From Bilabrum cf. latius (lineage: Eukaryota > Bigyra: Bicosoecida > Bigyra > Bicosoecida): a stretch of DNA of 64,000 nucleotides. Below the pieces are notes generated by a model. The model was not told the DNA's origin and made no database searches. It saw only the letters and a list, made by a program, of their open reading frames with translations. Where the stretch lies: positions 496,001 to 560,000 of the forward strand of contig OZ237746.1 in assembly GCA_965178125.1 (NCBI GenBank). Direction: 5' to 3'. Both the position numbers and the translations under genes were made by a program. Below are positions 1 to 14,000 of this stretch, piece by piece (positions within the stretch are counted from its first letter, which is position 1; each line of letters starts with the position of its first letter).

Positions 1-3000
1 TCAGCCTCAGCCTCAGCAGCAGTTGCAGTTGCACGCCGAGCAGCAGCTTCAAATCGTGCAGGGGTAGCATGCCGCGCAGCAGTTGTACATCGCGTAGCAT
101 ACTCCGATGCAAGGCAACTCGCAGGCACAGGGGAGTGCCACTACAGTTCTGTTGGATGGTAATGCACCCGTCACTCACTACCTGCCCAGAGACCAAGTCA
201 CAGAGGCGATGGTACATGCGCACCAGGCGACTGGAGTGAACAGCGTCCCGTCTGGACGGGATGCGCAGGGCCGGCACAAGGCAGGCCCGGGCGGGTCCGG
301 CGGGGCAAAGCGCTCCTCTGCTCGACGCAGCAAAAGGCAACAAAAGAAGCAAGAAGCTGCAGCTGAACAGTAGAGTGATGCCATCATCAAAGAGCAGGCG
401 GCGGCTTCAGGTGATACAGGCATGCCCGCTACTGAGTCTGAAGGTGGTGCAGCTGGCCGTAAGCGAGCTAGGCCTCGAAGCAGAACCAGATCACTGGGCT
501 CTGCGCCTGGTGCTCCAACAGCCCGAGATGCCCCTTCCAAGCATCAGGAGTGTGCCGACGTGCCTGGAACTCTAGCCAGCGGGGCGGTGCCCTCCAGCAA
601 GAAGCGACGCACCGGGACTGGAACAAGTGCTGGTGGCGGAAGCGCTGCAAAGACTGCGGGGTCGAGCGCACCAGCAGTCGAGGCTGCCGAGCAGGATGAT
701 GATGACGCAGATGATGATGACGCAGACGACAAGGAGATCGAGTACGTAGAAGCGGTGCAATCGATGAGCTAGGAGGACAGGGACAGACAAGAAGCGCGTC
801 GGCTGCAAGATGAGGAAGAGAGGCGGGTGTCGCCGCGGCGAAGGGGGGCGAGGTGGAAGTAGTCCCCGCAGGGGGATGCGTCAGGAGCAAAGCCTCATGC
901 TGCATCCAACACCCCCAGCCGCGCCTCTGTGGGCAATAATTCCGAGTTCCTGCCGGACGACTCTGACTTTCAAAGCGGCTCAGAACGTACCTCCGCCCGG
1001 TAGAGGGAAGAACCCACGCATCCTCACAAACGCCGAGCATCCCGCGCAGCCGCTGCCACAGCGCGAGCTGCTCTTTAGCAGATCTAGGAATAGTCTGGTG
1101 AGCGCAGCTCCAAATCGGACGCAGACGCTGATTCGAACTCAGGTGCGGATACTGATTTTCAGCAGGATGAAGATACCAGCGAGGCCGATTCACATGATGG
1201 CAGTGGCCAAGCGCCTGGACGGCGGCGGCCTGGCATCACACTGGCGCACACACGCGCTGAGTCTTCGACTTCGTCCTAGGCATCCTTTCCTTCTATGGCC
1301 CTGCCAGATCCTGCTTCATTGCAGTCTTCGATACCTGCAAATTCTGCATCCGTAGACTCTGGGTCTGTACCTGTGCCTGCAACTGCCCGAGGTACGACGT
1401 AGCCGAAGGAGATGCCAGCACGATAGCCCGCCCGCAAACGCGCCTCTTCAAAACAGGCAAGCCACGATTCAGTCCTTGTAAATGGCCGCTACAAGTCGAC
1501 AGGGCACGATTCAAAGATGTCTGCTTCACGTGGAGGAGTGAATGGAACAGCTGAGAATCGTGAGCCAGACATGGCGACAGCAACGGGCAGCAAGTCTCGC
1601 GGGAACCATCCGGCCACATCGGGGAAGACGAAGCCATTCAGGCTGCCTCGGCCTGCGTAGGGTGCCGCTGCTTCTACAGGTAAGGAAAGTTCGGCCCTCG
1701 ACAGCGTGAGGTTGGTGGCTCTCAAGCGTTCCTCTAGACAGCGGGTTGGCAAGCGCGGGCACATGAATGCTGTTCATGTACCCTCGCTAGAAACCTAGCC
1801 AGCTGCTATCGATCTCACTAGCGGGGAGACTGGCTCCAGTGCAGCTCAGCCAGCATCCTCCTCATCCTCGTCGTCCTCCTCATCATCAATGTCAATGGAG
1901 GTCTCTACACGGAGAGCCAGGTCTCGGTCTTCCTCCGTAGTGCCAGTCTCAGATCCCGCCATGGATGTCGTATCCCGCCTTCAACTTGTCAGGACCGGTG
2001 CTGTTGACGCGTCTCACCTCAATATTCAAGTCAACGTGGTGCTGGACGGGGAAGAGGTGTGTGCCTAGTCGGTCAGCGGCCAAGACGCAGTCGATCTGCT
2101 AAGCCACCCTGCCCTCTTCAGCAGGATTAAAGTCGGCTTGCAGAGCGGCCCGTCCGCATAGGCTTAGCAGGCACTGCCAGCTGCAGCAAGTGCGTCAAGC
2201 ACTCGGGAGTCAGGCCGGCAACGATCAGGAGCCCCAGCTCCTGCCCCTCCCTCAAACCCGGCTGCTGCTCCAGTCCTCGCCCTTGCCCCTGATGCAGGCG
2301 CAGCAGCGGGCTAGGCTGAACAACCGGCACCCACCACGGTAGTTCACGTTGGCGCCGAGCACCGCGGTATTGCGACCATACATGCCAAAGAGCTGGTGCT
2401 TGGGTCTGCCACAGGTGGGATCGAAGCAGGGGGGACAGTGCCGGGAGTTGAGAACCCCACTACAACTGATCCTCACGAGCTGCTCTTAATGATCGCCAGC
2501 GGTAGGTTTCGGTACCAAGTCGAGCTTGTGTACAAGTTCCTCGGTTATTCCAAGGGCAGGCAAAATCTTTTGAAGAAAGCAGTGATGATTGTCATCACAA
2601 GACCCGCATCAAAGCGACTGTACGATGACATTTCAGATGGTCCGGGGGCTGATATCCTTGCGCGTCTTGAGGGTGTTCCCAAGGCGGCATGCGGCATAAT
2701 CGGGTGCACGTTCTCGGACGGTTCTGCAGGCAGTGCATTCGCGGTAGATCTAGAGGCGGTTTATGGAGGGATGCCCAAGAAAGCAGCTGGCGACAAGGCT
2801 TTTAAGGTCAAAGACGCGCACAATAAATTGAACCGGAGTGGCGCTTGGAAGAAAAAAAAGACGCCTTTCCTAGCGCATTGCGTCGTGGCTTGCCAGACGC
2901 CGCGAGGCGATGCCATGCCTGTTCCGGTCGACTTGTGGCCTCCATGCCCCCAAACTTCTGCAGTAGTCAAGTAGCGAGATGATGATATCAGGGCACAGGG

Positions 3001-6000
3001 AGGCGACAGATTCTCCTCATTTCAGCCCTGGGATTGCGCAGCAAAAGGTACAGCAAACGATGGTGCTCGGGTTGCTGGTGTTCCTGCTGTGGCTCATTCC
3101 AAAGCTGCCGCGAGGATGCGCGACTATCGTCGGGTGAGCGGGGATTCAGAGACTGTGGACGCCACGGTAGGATTACCGCATCGTAAGATCAGGTCTAGTC
3201 GGCCTGTTGTCGAGTCTGATCTTGATTCTGAGGACGACGGTGTGGACACTGCAGGTGAAGGAGAGAGTGGAAATCAAGCATCGGGCTCTGCCGCGTTACA
3301 GAATCGGGGCGGATTTGGCAATATTGCCCCCAGCTCCAGCCCTGGTTAGCCGCCCAGCCCTCCGGCTGGGTGCGTCGGATACTTCGTGTCAAAGGATGGG
3401 GGAATCAGGGCGCAGCTTCACGGCCCTGCCATAGGGAGCTCCAGCGATGACCTGAACGATGGCCTTGGCACAACTGGATCTCGAGGGTCTGTCCATCCCG
3501 TGCTGAGGGAGCCTGGAAACCATTTCTCAGAGTATTAGAGCAAGCGGATGCACCCTGTATTTTCCAAAGGAAACAGTAGTTCCTCGGCATTCATGCTCGT
3601 TTACTCCCGAGTTAGCGCGCAGAAGACGAAGGAGTGGATGCGTATCGAGAAACACGTCAATCTGGCCACCGGAAAGGACTAGGCACAGCAGCAGCCTTCG
3701 GCCGCGTCGGCCCCATTGGATTTATCTGACGACGCTGATTCCGGTAGTAGCGATATCGAAGAGCTTGGACAGGCGACTGCTTCTGGCACGGGCAACGGTG
3801 GCAGGGGCAAGGCCAGCAAGGCAGCAACGTCTCGAGGCCGCAAACGAAGTCCGCTGCCAGGTGCAGAAGATAGCGAGGATGAGTATGAGCCCAGTCCGGA
3901 CCGCGCACAGTCTCGCAAATCCAAGTCGAAGTCTCCAAAAAAGAAGAAAGCAACGAAAAGCTCCGCAAAAGCGAGCGCACGGAGCAAGAGCAGCAAGGGC
4001 GGAAAGGCAGCCTCTAGCAGACAGAAGCAGAGCAAGGCCGCCCAAATGGCCGAATAGTACCCAGCCACCGGTGGCCATGACCACGAGCGATACATGCCCC
4101 TGCCTGAGGTAGACCCCCACGTTCGGCTGAGGCAGTACATGCATGCAGTTGCAGCGTCCAGGCAGGAGTGGTAGTCCCACTGGCAGGCCACGATACCATC
4201 CAGGCAGTACCCGGTTCTGAAGCCCGTGCAGGATGTGCTGCTGCCTGACCGCGCGCGTCTCGAGGCCGTCGTGAGAGCGAATGAACGGGCGCAAGAACGG
4301 TGCGTGGAGTTTGTGAGATCCTACTGTGCCGTCCTACGCGCCGTCAACGCGCGGCGAATGCTCGCTGCAGCTCTGCTGCAGGGCTCCACAGATGGCACTG
4401 GTGCTTGCGCACTGGTGCCAATGGCTTCTGTGGCCTGGAAATAGAACCGCCAGCTCTCTGCTGTGGTTGGAGTCGACGAGAACCTTGTCGGTGCTGCGAC
4501 AAGCTCAAAGGTGCTGGCCGTCTACCAGTCAACGGTTGTGTTGGGTGCTGATAACGAGGTGACTGAGGCGGGCGCCGCCGCTAGTTCCAGGTCATAGCAT
4601 GGCTATGGAAGCGGGGGTGCCCTTGTCATGCGATCTGATGATGATGTTGAACGTGTTGCCGCGCTGGTATCCAGTGAATAGCTGCCACAGGACGCTCCCG
4701 TTCTTGTGGACACTCGCTGGCTGGTTGCGTGGATCCAAGGTGCGACCGGCCTGCAGGTGACGGGAGCCAGGGCCAAGTCCCGGATGCAGCAGAAGATGGA
4801 GTCGATGGCTCGGTCCGGTTCCCCTAGCCGCAGCAAGTCCTCAGCTTCGCCCAGTAAAGGCTCGCGCCGCACCGACGGAGGGGTCAATCTGCCTGCCTCG
4901 GACGTCGGCAGCATCACCAAGCTGCTCGGGAAGTGGAAGGGTGAGCTCAGCACAGAGATGCTGGTTCGGAGGGGCAGCGAGAGGATGTCGGATTCGGTTC
5001 TTGATGCAGACAGTGAACTTGCCAAGAGCTCGTCCGTCCTGTCATCAACCAAGGTGGGGAGCTCATCAGCAGGCCCGTCGAGCGGGGCAGGTGCAGGCGG
5101 TAACGTTGTCGATGTCAGCGACGACGAAGATGAAGAACATCTTGCTGGAGGCAAGGGTGGCAGCAACTCACACGGTCGTAGCAAAGGAGCTACACCAAGC
5201 CAGATTGCGATGAATGACGACGACGATGATGACTTGGAAATCATGGGCTCGAGCTCCGGTGACCAAGTGGCAGGATCTGGGTCTGCCAGGCTAGACAGGA
5301 GCGAGACGCAGGACTCTAGCGTCATCCTCCAATCGAGTCAGAGCCAAGAGCCCACCACGGAAGCGCAGGCTAGGGCTAAAATACTGCAGTGGTCTGACAT
5401 CGATTGGACTGATGGTCTGCCAAATGAACAGCTGCACGAAGCAGCGATCCAGGCAAAGTAGAACGGCGGTGCGTCGGCATCATCAGCCATGACAGACGGC
5501 GATGAATCCACCCCAACGGAACAGGATCCTGTGGTGGCAGGCGGGATGGCCCGGGCTAACTTGTGCACGGCTTCAATCACTTCTGGAATAGCGCTTGGAA
5601 CAAGGGAGGGGAAGAGGACGGAGCCCAACAGATCGGTAGCAGTCCAAGTCGATGCTGACGTAACCGAAGTGCTTGATCCGCGGATGCTGCCAAGCACATG
5701 CACGGTGACCGTGCAAGCGCTGCTGGCAATGGTACGGCCTGACCACGGCCTGGGAATAATTCAGGATGGAATCAAGCGCGCCGTTGCGCATTTTCAAAGC
5801 GCAAATGGAGGTGGCGTGCCCATGGATTTGGATATCCTCGACGGCGCCGCAAGTGTCACAAGCTAGGCCAAGGGCAAGGGGACAGGCAAGGGCAGCGGAA
5901 AGGGCAAGGCAAAGGGCAAGACTTTAGACGATCACTTCGGCGAGTCGGCTGGTGCAAGTGGAGACGCTAATGACGTGTCTGAGGTTGTGATCAATGAGAT

Positions 6001-9000
6001 CATGGCAGGCAAAGGAGCCCTCTACAGGATGCAGCAGAAGGGAGGTGCTCTCGCCGGACTCAACCTGCTTGAATGCGACCCGTATGGGAGCACCTGGGCA
6101 GAGAACCCTGGTGCTGGATGCCCAGAGGCTGCCAGCAGATTCATGCTTAGGGCTGCGGGCAATTACGCTGATGGAGACTAGCAGCAGCAGGTGCGGCAGT
6201 AGCGTAGTGCGTCTGCGCGGACTATCTCGCTGACGGAGGACGGGGAGGAGGAAGACATGGATGGAGGCAATGCCATAGGCACGGGCAACGGCACGGCAGC
6301 CGGATCAACCAATGCCAGCGCAGAGGCTGGCACTGCGTTGCCGCACCAGAGGCCAGGTTCCAAGCGAGCACGTGGATCTGAACCGGGACACGCAAGACCG
6401 GCGAAGAAGGCTAGAACAGGGACAGCAGCGCAGGAAGTCTCTGGTGTCAGTGCAGTTGACAGCGAATCTTCCATCTAGCTCATGTCTCCCGCTCTATAGG
6501 GCATATGCAGGTCTGACACCGGTCGGGCCATCCTTGCCCGAGCTCTCGCGGGAAGCGAATTAGGCGAGTCGCGCCTGCTTTCCAGTGATCTTGAACGACA
6601 GGCAGTTTGCGTGGATCGCGCCGTAGTGATGCTGCGTCCTAGCGGCGGGGACGAGAGGAGCAGCAGCGACCGGAGTGGGAGGGTGGAGGCACGAGGTCGC
6701 AGAGGTGGTCGAGGCCGCGGGCGTGGGCGTGGGCGTGGGCATGGGCGTGGCAGCAGTAGCGGCAGTAGCGGCAAATCTGGCTCGCGAGCGAGCTTACACG
6801 CGGCATCTTCAGCCCATGCTGGCGATGGTGTGTCCCTTGCGGTGCGGTTTCCGACAGATGAGGAAGGCGTCTTCTCTGCGTTTGTCCGGGAGATGGTAGT
6901 GAGAGCGGCAGGGCAACTGTGCCACTGGGGCGCCCCCGCTTTCCGTGACCTCGCCAAACTCGTGTATTCCACGCCTTAGTCTCTCAAGATTATTGCGGGG
7001 CTGCCGCTGCAGTCCAAGGCGAAGCGTGGGCCAAAGAGAGGTGGCTCGAAGAGAAATTCAGCTGCTGCCGCTGCTGCCACTGCCGCAGCTGCTTCGTCCG
7101 GTGGGGGTCCAGCCAAAGCGGAGAGTGCTGCCAAAGACGGTAAGAAGGGGGCGGGTGGTAACGAGCAAGCATGCCTTGGCGCGATTGGGAGCCTGGGTTC
7201 TGGCGCTAGAAAGACCAAACGAGGCAAGGGAGGGGCTTCCTCCGCCGCATCTGCCGATTCCAACGATGCCGCAAGCGACGAGAGGCAGGAGCCGTCCGTC
7301 TAGAACCGTCCGCCATACATGGCGATCGTGTCAAAAGACTTGCTAGCTAGCATTCGCAGGCGGATGTAGTTCGAACAGGACGTGCTAACTGCCGTCAACG
7401 CTTCCCTTCGGAAACCGCATCGAGCTGCCGACGAGGACCTTGCGCTGCGGGTCGTGCTGGCCATGCAGCCGGTTGATGCTGTTGGGAGCGAGCTGCTTAG
7501 CAAGGAACTGGACCAGCTGGCAGCAGTGGACGTCAAATCGCTGGAGAGGGCAAGCATGGAGGAGGGTGTCGTAATCGAGCTCGACGGGGACGGGGACGGG
7601 GACGAGCAGGACGAGCAGCCTCCCATGGATCAAGACGGAGATGGCGACGACGACGATGACGACATTGAGATGCTGTCAGCGCCAAGTGCCAAGGCTAACA
7701 AGCAGCCCAAGCCTGCAAAGACAATTGGTCCTGCTGATTCTGCTACTAGCAGCGATGCACAACAAGGCCCAGCTCCGCCACAGGAGCTTGCATCTGTGCA
7801 GGCATGCGAGACGAGGATGGACTGGCTGCTTGCAGCTCATGCCGCTCTCATCCCCCGCCGGCCTCCCATCGATCAGATCGCCAGCAGCTGGACACTGAAC
7901 GATGATCTCGCGACAGCAGATCACGGGTTGCGGCCCAGTCGCAGTGGAAGGTAGGTGGTGTACTTGCAGGGCCTTGAAACTGTGATGCGCATGTGTCTTC
8001 GCCTCGCACTGCAAGAAGTCACGAACGCAGAGCGGCTTCGTGCAATCGATTAGCTGAGGCAGAATGCTGTGAAGGACCCATTCGCAGGCACAGAAGGTGG
8101 ATGGGTGAACAGGTGGGCGAGTTTGATCGACCACCAGCCCGGCTTCAAACCAATGCCAAACACAGCAGCTGATTTGCCAGAGGAGCACCGCGAATGCTTC
8201 GTGCACGAATAGCACGAACGTCCGGCACAGCAAGCCGCACCTGCCACGTTTCCCAAGGATTCTCAGGAACATGCTGCAGAGTACCTTGAGTGCGACCCGG
8301 CAATCGTGCTACCGGAGTGGCATCTGCAATCACTTGCAGCGGCACTGGCCGCCATTGGACGACCCGCGCACTACTTCCACAACCGCCAGAGAGACTGCAT
8401 GGTCGCCCTCGATGCTGCGAAACAGGCCAGGAACAAGGTCGATGAGATGGACGAGGTCCGCAGGAAGCTGTATCGCGGGAAGTTCTTGCAGCGTCTGCTG
8501 AAACGTGCCATGGAGGGTCGTCCGAAGCCAGCCAATGGCGTTTCGCTGGGAATCCCACTATCCTACAACCAGTCCTTCCGAGTATTTCCTCGAGCGTGGC
8601 TGGAGAGCTGGCGGCAGTACTACAGCGACCGAACTGCGTCGGCGCAGCTGCCAAGCTGCTCGCGCTCGCCCATGCTTGAGTTCCTATCACCGGCGTGCAA
8701 GAGCGCGGTAGATCGCGCCCTCCAGCAGGCTAGCTAGTTCCGCTCGAAGCAGCCAGGCGGCGGCGTCACCAAGGACCAAGTGGACGACATCTTGCTGGAG
8801 CTGGGCGCCCCTGTCATTGACCTGCCTCTGTACCTACTGGCCTACCTGCAGTTCATTGCACCCTTGGTCGTGCCTTCAGGCCGTGAAGCAGTGCCGGCCT
8901 TACCGCTGGGGCTGATCCCCGCAGGACATCGTGCTGCTGGATCTGGTGGAGACAGCAGCCAAGCACAGGCAACGGAAGTTGTTTCTGCAGGGCAGGCCGG

Positions 9001-10681
9001 GGCTGCAGCTTCAGCTGCGTCTGGAACCTCGTCCTCGGCTCACCACTCGTCATCATCATCATCAGCATCATCATCATCATCATCATCATCATCGTCGTCG
9101 TAGTCGTCATCATCAGCCGCAGCGGCAGCAGCCTACCCCTTGCCATCAGCTAGTGTGAGCGCAGGTGGAAGGCAGGATTCGCTGGGCGACACCGTGGTGG
9201 AAGGGTGCGACAAACACGGACAGAACTACCTCAGGGTAGGCGCGTGGCCTTGGTACACTGGGAGCACGAATGTCGGCGATGTCAGCATCATCTTGGGGAA
9301 CATGCTGCACGCCCGAGCGGTGGATCCAGGCATCCAGCAGGTGGAGATCGTGCAGGAGGAAGAATACCGCGATCTCGTGAAGCACTTCGCGTTCCCCTGC
9401 CCACTGGGTGACCTCCTTGAGTCGGAGGCTCAGATGGCCCACAAGCATCACGCCCACCTGGACGCTCAGCTTGAGGAGGCCAAGGAAGCCGGGGACACCA
9501 AGGCAGTCAACACTCTCCGGAAGGCTATGGCGGCGCCACCCGCTCAGGACGACATCGACATGACGGGCTGCTCTACCGAAGAGCAGAGGGAGAGGGCGAT
9601 GCGGGTGGCCTACTTGAGACACGCATGGTCGCAGTGCGCCCCCACTGTCCGTGTGCAGGGCGAAGACGGTCTGGATGCAGGCAGAGACGTGGGCAGGGTA
9701 TTCGGCAGGACTGCAGGCCTGCGTGATGCCATCATGCAGGGCGGCGAAACGGTCTTGGACAGGCAGCTCGCGTCGATTGCCGCTGCATAGGGTGCGCAGC
9801 ATGACGGCCCTACCGTGACGCAGCTGCTTCAGGACGCATGGTGCGCGGCTGGCCCACCGAGGTCCCTCGAATAGCAGGCCGTGTTTGCTTCCCTGTCGTC
9901 AGGGGCCTCATCGTCTGCAGGCAACAACGGTGCTGCTGCATCTGTAGCCGTGGACCTGGTTGAGGCAGAAGATGCCAAGGGCGGGGAGGAGCTTGCAGAG
10001 AGCCGAGGCGCCTCTGCGGACTGGGCGGAAGAGGCGCGCCTGCACGCATGCAGGCGGGGCGGCGCTGCCTGGACACTTGCCCCTTCGATCGATGTGGGCG
10101 CGCTTCGCGCGAGGCTTGAGCGCTCTGCCGTCCACCGGCATGATGTATCGAAGTCGGGGCTCTCGCGCACTCCCTTGTTCGTGCGAATCGTTCAGTCTTC
10201 ATCTGACGCACCGTCGGAGCAGCCGCTGATCCCGCAGGTGCCCGGCGAAGACTTCGTAAAGGGGATCGAGGAGGTGCTACCCATTGGCGCGGACACATCC
10301 CTCGGGCTGCTCGCCAGCAGCAAGTAGTCAGACGAGTCGAGCGGCAGGTCTCGAAGGCAGGGCAGCCGCAGACTGGCGGGCGGCACGCTGCACCTGGAGC
10401 TCGTGTCTCTTGAGAAAGTGGGCGATGTCGGCGTGCAGCTGTTCCAGATCGCGACGGATAGAACCAAGAGCTCAGAGGCAGCGACGGAGAAGTGCATGTC
10501 GTACCTGTCCGGACAGGTGCATCGGACGTCGACCCACTAGCTAGAGCACGACCTTCCAGTGTCTGCGTGCGACGTGCCTGTCCTCGGCCTCGTGTACTAT
10601 GCGGTGCAAGAGGGAGGCAGCAGCAGGGGCTCGTCGTCTTCCTCTGGTGCTGTCGGCTTCAGCGGGTCGCTCATGACTTGA
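1..10681 (+). CDS. Giant low-complexity protein of unknown function (5' partial), TAG read as Gln
   Basis: A single frame (codons starting at position 2) runs from the window edge to TGA at 10679-10681, about 3,559 codons. It contains no TAA or TGA but about 45 in-frame TAG codons by my count, including 65, 95, 371, 770, 2972, 3347, 4055, 5459, 5864, 7952, 8735, 9101, 9788, 10325 and 10538. The start lies outside the window. The visible N-terminus is Gln-rich. After it come Ser/Ala/Lys-rich disordered stretches, Asp/Glu runs (around 694-750, 5110-5240 and 7640-7670), a Gly-Arg repeat (6690-6760) and a poly-Ser tract (9040-9110). More complex, probably folded segments lie at about 2440-2960, 4220-4440, 7310-7560, 8270-8900 and 9160-9790. 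I recognise no family. No intron is needed. It could be a lineage-specific scaffold protein or a degenerate mobile-element protein; I saw no transposase, integrase or polymerase motif. The frame is well supported, the function is unknown. Confidence 0.7.
9041..9110 (+). repeat. TCA/TCG trinucleotide repeat coding poly-Ser
   Basis: A run of TCA/TCG/TCC-type triplets inside the giant 5' gene encodes about 25 serines. The TAG at 9101-9103 interrupts it in frame. The run stays in phase with the reading frame, as expected for a coding microsatellite. Confidence 0.7.
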
Positions 10682-11070
10682 ATCTTGAAGTATTAATCAA
10701 GAACACGAACCCGCGACTATGAGCAGATATTTGCATGTATCCACAAGCTCCAGATTCGATTTTGGCGCTCGCCGGCACCAAAGACCACAACTCCGATCGC
10801 GTGTGAGGCATTATTACAAGCAGTGGATTCGGGCAAACGCGTGCCGTGAACGCTTACATTAGTCAGTGAAAAAGAACCGTCAAATATGCATGGTAGTTGT
10901 CGCCCTTTACGCTTGAATTCCCGCTGTAGTACTGGCGCGACTGGTTCGACTTTTTGTCGTGAGAACCTGCCCACTGAACGAGCTTGCAATGTCTCTCGCT
11001 GAACCTAGACCCGTGCTCGCGCAAACACCATGATGAGAAAATTCCAAATATTTTGACAAATCCATCGCAG
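10682..11070 (+). other. Intergenic region, probable 5' exon/intron of the first membrane-protein paralogue
   Basis: The segment follows the TGA of the giant gene and ends in a clear 3' splice signal (atcgcag before 11071). The start codon of the downstream gene should lie here on a short first exon ending in phase 1. An ATG at about 10885 followed by a GTAGTT donor would fit the phase but is weak. I could not fix the first exon. Confidence 0.4.
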
Positions 11071-14000
11071 GTTTGATCGATGCTGCAGCTCCATTTTTGG
11101 ATCTAACTGATTTAGCTTGCTTGGCTCTTGTATCTAAGCCTGTGTATTCGAGATACTCCGGGCACCGCCTACTTGTTGCAGTTGGGCAGGCAAGTCCCCT
11201 GTCTAGTAGTCAAATCGATCACAAGCTAGACGGTCGCCCATGGATAGATGCATTCAAGGCAGCGTACCATTTGGCCACACTTGTGAGGGCGGGCCAGTAT
11301 CCTATGGTCAGATCAGCAATTCTGCAAGACAACGGGGAAGCTTGCGCTTTACTGCGCGCTCTTCACGAATGGGCGCATGCAGGATATATGTTGCTGGCAA
11401 AACGTTCAGATGTGTCCGCGTGCAGGCCAATGGTGGAGGGAGTTACATCTGATAGCAGTCTCAACATAGCAGCTCTGGCACTGTGTGCATCTTCCAGTCA
11501 GGCAAGCCGGAGGTGGGAACGAGATGCTTTAAAGTAGCCTATCGATGCGACTGTGCGGCTTATGAGCCGCATCGTTGAGAGGCTGAGCACGCCGGGTGGT
11601 TCCTGCGAGCCAACACGAGACCATCGCGCAAGTGGGAGTAGCTCCCTGCATCCATTCGATGACGCGAATGATCAGTCGGAGGCAGCTGATGTGCGGGGAA
11701 AATCCATGAAGATGTTGTCGCGCTCAATTCCAACAATGCTCCGCGGCAGCCCAGGTACCCGTGGTACATCCTCAAAGCCTTCAGTGTGCGTAGATACCGC
11801 CGAATCACTCTTTGAAGAGATGGAACGACTTTGGAACGGTGATCTCGAGACAGTATGCTTTGGGGTGTCACGCTCGACTGTGTGCATGTCGGTCCCAGGA
11901 CTAGTATCGGACTCCCAGCTCAGTGGTGATGGATACCCTAGTGTGCGCGGCCACCTACCGCGACCGAGCCCACTGCAAGGCACGAATGCCGCGCCTCAAA
12001 ATCTAAATCTTCACAGAATGCCATATTCTGCGAGTGCAAGCACTGCTATAGACGTCTTGCAAGCACCGATAGACAGGTATAGTGCCAAGGGGATCCGTGA
12101 TAACGCCTGGCCGAGCCATGACAAACACCTGTCGCCTTCAACACCGTTGCTGAGCCAGTCAGTCGCAGAGCGAAGCAGCATATAGGTGGCCGCCTGTGCA
12201 GCAGCGCCACCTCACGTGTTTGATCAAGAAGTACCAACCGCAATTACGCCTGCAGAAAGTCCACGGAATGCTGGCACACAGCCCACTGCAACGACTTCGT
12301 GCAACATCATCCACTAGGGAACTGGATTCAATGCAGTGCGCTGGCTGCGCACTGCTATTGATATGGGAGCAGTTGGCAAAATGGGCCAAGTTGCTGCCGC
12401 TCAAGAGAGCCTGCATAGAGCGAGGCAGAGCACGGCCTTGCTTCGAGAGCAGATGCCGACGTGCTGTCAGGCTACCCAATGTGGTCGGTGGTGCTACGCG
12501 ACCTGCCCCACGAATTCCATCCAGTCATGCTGTGTCGATTGCTTCCATTTGTTTGTCCCAGCTGTTTTTACTGTGGGCAGTGCAGCCTCCCTGTGCTGGG
12601 GTATGGTGCCGCATGGCTGTGTTTAGCTCGCAATTCGCCACGAGGCAGGCGTGTCCGGCTTCGAGAACGTATCCGCGTTTGTGGAATCCAACACGACGCA
12701 GGCAGTGGACACTCTCAGAGACACACTTCACTGGTGTGGGGCGAACCTCACTGCTCCCAATTGGAGTGAGGACAACGCAACCGTTGCTGATGCGTACAAC
12801 GACGCCCTGGCGCCCTTCTCTGATCTGCAGTGGGCCTGGATGATGGTTGCACCTGCGATCATTGTGTTTCTCTTGCTTGCAACCGTTGCCGCAAACTGGG
12901 CTCTACAGTGTTGTTATTTCAAGACGGACTATACTGCACGAACTGTAGCAATGATGTGGTGCCCTTGGAAGGCTGATACAGCGCGTGTGGTCCCCCTGAA
13001 CGAAGTTGTCAATGCTTAGTCCCCAGATCTCATGGACCCTTGCTGGATGCAGCTGCCTAGCCAGTTCAATCAAGTGCGCAGGGTGTTTAGCAGGATTGGC
13101 TCAGAAGAACAAGCTGCGCTGGGAGCCTTGTCGCAAATAACGGTAGTTTTGAATGTAGCCGCCATCGTGTTCAGTCTCTTTTTCTGTCCTTGGTTGCTGC
13201 CGGCATGGAACCAATTGATAGATAGCAGGATTGTACCGGCAATATAGAACCCGCGACTGCATGGTATCAAAGATACTGCCAGTCCTCCGTTGGCGACAGA
13301 CTTGGATGGGCTGTGGCTAGCTGGCTGGTGTGCGGTCGCGGGCGCGTTGTCGATGCTTGTCGGTGCGGCGTATTCAATGGTACTGCAGATCGCGCAGTCG
13401 TTTGCTGCAAGAAGACAGAGGATTCGCTGCAGCAGCTGCTGCTCCTGCTGCTGCTGCTCGACTATGCGCGTGGAGGGAGCAGACGAGTTGTTTCGTGGGC
13501 TGACTCGGGAGAATGTCCCGGCCATGCTTCTTGGCATTGTTGGGTTTTTTGTTCTACTTGCTGGCTGTCAGGTGACCCACTGCTCAACATCATCTGCCTG
13601 CGATCTCCCTGCTCTAAACGAGAGCGTGCGCTGGACACTTCGCACAGGAATGGCTGTGTTGGTCATGATGTGCCTAATACGGTGCGTGCTTGATTGCATG
13701 AACTTGCGACTCACGAGCTCGCGGGAGAGGTGCTGCTGCGGGTGCGAGGCACTATGTCTCACATGCCACCGAGACCACTATCGCACAGAGAATCGGTCCT
13801 GGGTCAGTCTCGTGCGGCCAGTACTGTCCACACCGTCGCTGATTATGTGCTGGACAGGCCTTGTAGTCTTTTCGCTGTCCCTCACGCTCTCGTTCGTACT
13901 GCACCCGAGCAGTGCATGGGGCGGCGGTATGTTAATTTTTCCCGTTATTTTCATTTCGTATCCCTTCACATTTGCGGTCCTGCTTTTTCCATCAGGATGT

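Noticed and set aside
1128-1145. B-box-like sequence (gattcgaactcag) suggesting a tRNA
   Set aside because: No A box or cloverleaf around it, and it lies in the open frame of the 5' gene.
7366-7382. Second B-box-like sequence (agttcgaacagg)
   Set aside because: Also inside the coding frame and without a foldable tRNA arm set.
9041-9110. CRISPR-like array or satellite
   Set aside because: It is a simple coding trinucleotide run without spacers.
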